A stretch of 64,000 nt of DNA from Christensenella sp. UBA2853 (GTDB taxonomy: Bacteria > Bacillota > Clostridia > Christensenellales > Aristaeellaceae). Shown here piece by piece: positions 59,976 through 64,000 of this stretch (the stretch's first letter is position 1; each line of letters opens with the position of its first letter). The DNA lies in the NCBI GenBank assembly GCA_002350845.1, contig DEFL01000027.1, forward strand, positions 90,245 to 154,244, read 5' to 3'. The translations under genes were made by a program, and so were the position numbers. Under the pieces are notes generated by a model. The model ran no database searches, was not told the origin of the DNA, and saw nothing but the letters and a program-made list of their open reading frames with translations.

Positions 59976-60890
59976 ATGCAGACAGCTCATCATCACATGA
60001 AACGATCCCGCGAAGATGTGATCTATGACGTCATTATATTCTTTATACTGACGCTGATCTTTCTCATCGTCGCATACCCGCTTTACTTTGTTGTCATTTC
60101 TTCCTTCTCCGACCCTGTTGCCGTCGCCGGAGGCAAGGTCATCTTCTACCCGATCGGCTTTACGCTGGACGGCTACAAGGAAGTATTCAAGACCCAGGCT
60201 GTTATGCGCGGCTTTCTGAATTCACTCATCTATACCGCCGTTGGCGTCTGTGTCAACCTTGCAGTCACCATCCCCACTTCCTATGCGCTGAGCCGCAAGG
60301 ATTTCCCCCTGAACCGTCCCATCACGCTGTTCTACATCGTGACCATGTTCGTCGGCGGCGGCATGATGCCGACCTACCTTGTTGTGCGCGACACCGGCCT
60401 GCTCAACACCATGTGGGCATTGATTCTTCCTGGTGCACTGGGTGTGTATAACATGATTGTTGCACGCACCTTCTTCACGACGAATATCCCATCGGAGCTG
60501 ATGGAAGCCGCAAAACTGGACGGCTGCGGAAACACCCGTTTCTTCGCCTATATTGTCCTTCCGCTCTCTGGTGCCATCATGGCCATTCTCTTCCTGTATT
60601 ATGGCGTCGGTCACTGGAACAGCTACTTCAGCGCTCTGATTTACATCACTGACCGCGACAAGTTCCCGCTTCAGCTCGAGCTGCGCAATATCCTTCTTCA
60701 GAACTCCGTCAACATGACCAAAACCGTGATGACCGAAGAAGAGCTCGCAGAAAAAGAACGTCTGGAAGCACTCAAGGAAATGATGAAGTATTCCCTGATC
60801 ATCATCTCTTCCATCCCCGTTCTTATCATCTATCCTTTCGTGCAGAAGCACTTTGTCAAAGGCGTCATGATCGGCTCCGTCAAGGGCTGA
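59976..60890 (+). CDS. Sugar ABC transporter permease, YtcP type
   Basis: The 304-residue second permease of the importer. Markers: EDVIYDVIIFFILTLIFLIVAYPLYFVVISSFSDP, the EAA loop (SELMEAAKLDGCGNTRFFAYIVLPLSGAIM) and the end SSIPVLIIYPFVQKHFVKGVMIGSVKG, all typical of YtcP. Six helices can be seen. ATG 59976 has AAAGGAGG eight bases ahead. It lies between the LplB permease and the binding-protein gene. Confidence 0.94.
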   Translation: MQTAHHHMKRSREDVIYDVIIFFILTLIFLIVAYPLYFVVISSFSDPVAVAGGKVIFYPIGFTLDGYKEVFKTQAVMRGFLNSLIYTAVGVCVNLAVTIPTSYALSRKDFPLNRPITLFYIVTMFVGGGMMPTYLVVRDTGLLNTMWALILPGALGVYNMIVARTFFTTNIPSELMEAAKLDGCGNTRFFAYIVLPLSGAIMAILFLYYGVGHWNSYFSALIYITDRDKFPLQLELRNILLQNSVNMTKTVMTEEELAEKERLEALKEMMKYSLIIISSIPVLIIYPFVQKHFVKGVMIGSVKG

Positions 60891-60915
60891 GCGCCACACA
60901 TTTCATCGTATGTTA

Positions 60916-60931
60916 ACGCTCTGAGGAGCGT
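60916..60931 (+). promoter_or_regulatory. Intercistronic hairpin before the binding-protein gene
   Basis: ACGCTC-TGAG-GAGCGT, a six-base GC-rich stem without U-tract. Such hairpins often shield the mRNA 3' part so that the binding protein is made in excess over the permeases. Confidence 0.5.
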
Positions 60932-60959
60932 GACATAAAATAAAAAAGGAGGCATCCCT

Positions 60960-62543
60960 ATGAAAAAACTGGCTCTTGTGATGGCAGTTCTGATGATCTT
61001 CACCTGCACCTCTGCGCTGGCTGATTTCCATGAGACCAACCTGCCCATCACCGACGAAAAGTACGAGTTCTCCATGATGATCGACGACAGCGGCTATCCT
61101 GAAGACAAGATCATCTACAACATGCTGGAAGAACAGACCAACGTTCATGTCAACCTGAACCTGGCTCCGTACGCCCTGCAGGTTGAAAAGCTCGGCATCG
61201 CTCTGAACACCGGCGACTATGCCGATGTCATCGCGGGCTGGCTGCTCGGCACGAAAGACATCATCGATCTGGGCATGGGCGACCAGACCTTCCTGCCTCT
61301 GGAAGACCTGATTGCAAAGTATGCTCCCAACATCGAAGAAGTGCTGAACATCCCCGGCGTCCGTGAATCCATGACGCTGCCGGACGGCCACATCTACTGC
61401 ATCCCCTACGTTGTCGGCGAGCCTGAAGCCACCTTCAAGCCCTACATCAACCAGGTCTGGCTGGAGAGAGTCGGCATGGAAATGCCCACCACGCCTGAAG
61501 AGCTCAAAGCTGTTCTGATTGCTTTCCGTGATCAGGATGCCAACGGCAACGGCGATCCCAGCGATGAAATCCCCTTCTCCGGCGACCCGAACAACCTGAG
61601 CCTCGGCATGCTGGCCGGCTGGTGGGGCGTTGACGCCAACAGCGGCAACAGCGACTATCCGTATTTCGCACTTGTTGACGGCAAGATCCAGTTCAACGCC
61701 AACAAGCCCGAATACAAGCAGTTCATCGAATTCTTCGCTGATCTGTACAAAGAAAAGCTCATCGACCCTGAAATCTTCACTCAGGACCTCGAAACCTGGA
61801 AGGCAAAGGGCAAGCAGGATCTGTACGGCGTGTCCATCGCCTACGGCCCTGGCGACTATTTCGAGAACTTCAACAAGGGCACCGAAGAGTATGCCAAGTA
61901 CGGCGAGAACGCTTTCACCTATCTGCCGGTGCTTAAGGGCTGCGAGAATCCCATCTATCACCGCAACTCCTACGGCGTAACGCTGTTCCGTACCCAGGCC
62001 GTCATCACGGATAAGTGCGACGAAGAAAAGGCCGCCATCATCATCCGCTGGTTCGACAACCTCTACACCAACGACAACAGCCGTCAGTCCGTTTCCGGCC
62101 CGTTCGGCATCAAGATCGAAAAGCTCGGCGAACACCTGTATCGCGAACTCGACACCTCCAACTTCACCGACGAGCGCAATGAAAAGTATGGCTGGGCCAA
62201 CATCTTCACCCAGTCCCTGTGCCGTTACTATCATGACGACGTCGTTCTCGGCGCCGGCAAGACCGAAGTTGAAAAGTCCTTCAACGATATCGGCGACGAA
62301 CTCTATGGACCGTATCTGAACGAACACTTCCCCGCTGTCTGGTCCACCAATGAAGAAGACGGCAACCGTGCTTCCATCCTTGCCACTGACATCAACACCT
62401 ATGTCAAGAGCAAGATGGCACAGTGGATCTCCGGCGAAGCCAATGTCGACGAAGAATGGGATGCTTACCTCGCACAGCTCGACGCCTATGGCCTCGAAGA
62501 GCTGACCGAAATCCATCGTCGCGCACTGGGCGAAGCTCAGTAA
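60960..62543 (+). CDS. Extracellular sugar-binding protein of ABC importer
   Basis: A 527-residue substrate-binding protein of the type that goes with LplB/YtcP permeases. The N-terminus is a secretion signal (KKLALVMAVLMIFTCTSALA) with probable cleavage before DFHETNLP. The cysteine sits in IFTC, which does not fit a lipobox, so lipid anchoring is doubtful. The mature part follows the family: YEFSMMIDDSGYPEDKIIYNMLEEQTNVHV, IALNTGDYADVIAGWL, YCIPYV. Codon use strongly favours C-ending codons, as in highly expressed genes. GGAGG precedes the ATG; a terminator follows. The ligand is probably an oligosaccharide; fucosylated glycans are a guess from the next gene. Confidence 0.92.
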   Translation: MKKLALVMAVLMIFTCTSALADFHETNLPITDEKYEFSMMIDDSGYPEDKIIYNMLEEQTNVHVNLNLAPYALQVEKLGIALNTGDYADVIAGWLLGTKDIIDLGMGDQTFLPLEDLIAKYAPNIEEVLNIPGVRESMTLPDGHIYCIPYVVGEPEATFKPYINQVWLERVGMEMPTTPEELKAVLIAFRDQDANGNGDPSDEIPFSGDPNNLSLGMLAGWWGVDANSGNSDYPYFALVDGKIQFNANKPEYKQFIEFFADLYKEKLIDPEIFTQDLETWKAKGKQDLYGVSIAYGPGDYFENFNKGTEEYAKYGENAFTYLPVLKGCENPIYHRNSYGVTLFRTQAVITDKCDEEKAAIIIRWFDNLYTNDNSRQSVSGPFGIKIEKLGEHLYRELDTSNFTDERNEKYGWANIFTQSLCRYYHDDVVLGAGKTEVEKSFNDIGDELYGPYLNEHFPAVWSTNEEDGNRASILATDINTYVKSKMAQWISGEANVDEEWDAYLAQLDAYGLEELTEIHRRALGEAQ

Positions 62544-62561
62544 TCTTCAGTAACCCATGGA

Positions 62562-62590
62562 CCCTGCCCGAAAGGGCAGGGTTTTCTTCT
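62562..62590 (+). terminator. Terminator after the importer operon
   Basis: CCCTGCCC-GAAA-GGGCAGGG followed by TTTTCTTCTT. Confidence 0.93.
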
Positions 62591-62650
62591 TGTGTTTCCG
62601 GAAAAAGTACTGTACTATACCATCAGCACAAGAGTATGGGAGGCATTTTC

Positions 62651-64000
62651 ATGTCGGACAACATCATTCAGGGAATGCACGGCTGCAGTCAGGAAGAGGA
62701 TTATGTCGTTCCTCAGGACCCGCTGATTCAGGAAAGGCTCTCCTGGTTTCAGGATCAGAAACTGGCACTCATGATGCATTTTGGCATTTACACGCTGCCC
62801 GGAATCTGCGAATCCTGGCCGCTTTCTGAAGAAGATGCTGAATGGAGCCGCAATGAAATCGACTGGGAAAAGGACCCTGAGATTTTCCGCAGGCAGTATG
62901 TGGATTTAAATAAAAGCTTTAATCCTGTCCGTGTCCGTCCTGAAGTCTGGGCCGATATTGCCGCGCGCAACGGCTTTAAATACCTCATCTTTACCACGAA
63001 GCATCACGATGGATTCTGTCTTTTCGACACAGCCTATACGGACTATAAGACCACATCACCGGACTGCCCTTTCCATACACACCGTCATGCCAATCTTGTA
63101 AAAGATGTGTTTGATGCGTTCCGCGAAAAAGGACTTGGCATCGCAGCCTATTTCTCCAAGCCGGACTGGCACTGCCCCTGGTACTGGGCAGAGGGGATGG
63201 ATAAGCCGGTCGGTGCCTGGCGCAATCCGACTTATGTCCCGAAAGAACACCCTGAGCTCTGGGAGAAGTTTGTCACCTTTACACACAATCAGATCATGGA
63301 GCTGGTGCGTGATTATGGACGCATCGACATCCTGTGGCTCGATGGCGGCCAGGTCCGGCCGGATAACGGTCAGGATATCCGCCTGAGTGAAGTCGTTGCG
63401 AAAGCCCGTCAGATCCAGCCCTGGCTGCTGACAGCCGACCGGACCGTCGGTGGAGAAAATGAGAATTATATTACGCCAGAACAGAGTGTTCCCGCCTCCC
63501 CCATTCATGTGCCGTGGGAAAGCTGCGTCACGGTAGGCACGGCATTCTCTTATCGCTATAACGAAAAGTACAAGACGCCGCGTCAGCTGGTCCACCTGCT
63601 GATTGATGTCGTGTGCCGCGGCGGCAACCTTGCACTGAACATTGCCCCGCAGCCTGATGGCAATCTTCCGGCTCCGGCTGTGCAGGCTGTCGATCGTCTG
63701 GGCGACTGGCTGCGCGATAACGGCGAGGCAATCTATGGCACCCGAATGGCTCAGCCCAATGAGGTGGGAGCAACCGCCTTTACGAAGAAGGGCTCGCTCC
63801 ATTATGCCCTGTATCGGCTTCCCGAAGGGGAAACACTGGGTGCCGAACTGCTGATTTCCTGGCCGCACCACGCAGAACGCCTCACCCTGCTCGGACTGGA
63901 AGCCCCGCTGCATTTCACGAAGACCGATGAAGGCTGTCTCGTCGCAATCCCTGAAATCCTGCGCGGAACGTCTCCTCTTGCCCTCGGAATCCGGATCGAA
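62651..64000 (+). CDS. Alpha-L-fucosidase, GH29 (partial, 3' end outside window)
   Basis: A glycosidase releasing L-fucose from glycans. The 450 visible codons show GH29 hallmarks: LMMHFGIYTLPG, KYLIFTTKHHDGFCLFDT, GLGIAAYFSKPDWHCP and DILWLDGGQ with the likely nucleophile D231. A barrel of about 340 residues is followed by the start of the usual C-terminal beta-sandwich. No signal peptide, so cytoplasmic. ATG 62651 follows GGGAGGC. A weak promoter candidate (TTGTGT, 17 bases, TACTAT) precedes it, so it may be transcribed separately from the importer. It runs off the window at 64000 with the frame open. Confidence 0.93.
   Translation, partial: MSDNIIQGMHGCSQEEDYVVPQDPLIQERLSWFQDQKLALMMHFGIYTLPGICESWPLSEEDAEWSRNEIDWEKDPEIFRRQYVDLNKSFNPVRVRPEVWADIAARNGFKYLIFTTKHHDGFCLFDTAYTDYKTTSPDCPFHTHRHANLVKDVFDAFREKGLGIAAYFSKPDWHCPWYWAEGMDKPVGAWRNPTYVPKEHPELWEKFVTFTHNQIMELVRDYGRIDILWLDGGQVRPDNGQDIRLSEVVAKARQIQPWLLTADRTVGGENENYITPEQSVPASPIHVPWESCVTVGTAFSYRYNEKYKTPRQLVHLLIDVVCRGGNLALNIAPQPDGNLPAPAVQAVDRLGDWLRDNGEAIYGTRMAQPNEVGATAFTKKGSLHYALYRLPEGETLGAELLISWPHHAERLTLLGLEAPLHFTKTDEGCLVAIPEILRGTSPLALGIRIE

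Noticed and set aside
60903..62516. 537-codon open frame antisense to the sugar-binding protein
   Set aside because: The sense gene uses mostly C-ending codons, which removes stops from one antisense frame. The antisense protein is low complexity (V, G, A, D, E) without a family match.
1..64000. tRNA, rRNA, CRISPR array, prophage or insertion sequence
   Set aside because: Reading all intergenic regions, I found no cloverleaf, spaced repeats, transposase or phage genes. Short or divergent RNA genes could still be missed without a covariance search.

Overview
The window reads as a chromosome segment of a Gram-positive, low-branching Clostridia-type Bacillota, moderately GC-rich by eye. Reasons: strong AGGAGG-type ribosome binding sites, consensus sigma-A promoters, a mreBCD-PBP2-minD-rodA elongation operon, an obg-yhbY block, lon-engB, a PadR/DUF4097 pair, a DUF1292 protein, LplB/YtcP-type sugar permeases and an MsmK/UgpC-type shared ATPase. 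A fucosidase, a GH106-like hydrolase, carbohydrate esterases and many transporters suggest a glycan-using, probably gut-associated anaerobe (two ferredoxin-type Fe-S aldo/keto reductases). Species cannot be told. No rRNA, tRNA, insertion sequence, prophage or CRISPR array was seen.

Layout. 1-3 kb, minus strand: a PepV-like dipeptidase cut by the window edge, an SGNH hydrolase, a YbjQ protein, a decayed nucleobase permease and a glutaredoxin-like protein. 3.3-7 kb, plus: GH106-like glycosidase and an esterase. 7.2-13.6 kb, minus: AzgA-type purine permease, Fe-S aldo/keto reductase, a TPM-domain/zinc-ribbon membrane pair, and a PadR-DUF4097 operon. 13.7-22.4 kb: DUF1292 protein (+), then minus-strand genes for a large TIR-transmembrane-propeller protein, two tandem S41 proteases, a PucR/CdaR regulator and an orphan sugar-ABC ATPase. 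22.9-28.3 kb, minus: murC-alr-membrane protein-rsmD-coaD-coiled coil. 28.5-32.4 kb, plus: MarR regulator with a perfect operator palindrome driving a heterodimeric ABC exporter.

32.7-37.0 kb, plus: ACT protein, DUF711 protein, obg, yhbY, a uracil-DNA-glycosylase-family protein and queT. 37.2-46.3 kb, plus: maf-mreB-mreC-mreD-PBP2-minD-rodA-membrane protein, the cell-elongation operon, ended by a clear terminator. 46.4-51.1 kb: alpha/beta hydrolase (+), a protein with acidic DxDxD repeats, an MFS transporter and a second Fe-S aldo/keto reductase (all minus). 51.4-54.4 kb, plus: lon-engB. 54.5-58.4 kb, minus: a YidC-like domain fused to a membrane-bound sulfatase/alkaline-phosphatase-fold domain, followed by a TagB/TagF-like CDP-glycerol glycerophosphotransferase; this pair is the most unusual thing in the window. 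59-64 kb, plus: an LplB-YtcP-solute-binding-protein importer followed by a cytoplasmic GH29 alpha-L-fucosidase that runs off the end.

How it fits together. The importer at 59-62.5 kb has no ATPase of its own; the orphan MsmK/UgpC-type ATPase at 21-22 kb is a natural candidate to power it. The fucosidase and GH106-like enzyme have no signal peptide, which fits intracellular breakdown of imported glycans. The YidC-sulfatase fusion and its glycerophosphotransferase neighbour probably make or decorate a cell-surface glycopolymer. Several genes seem to start at TTG, and the PBP2 gene possibly at ATT, each behind a strong ribosome binding site. All functions are read from sequence motifs recalled from family knowledge; no database search was run.
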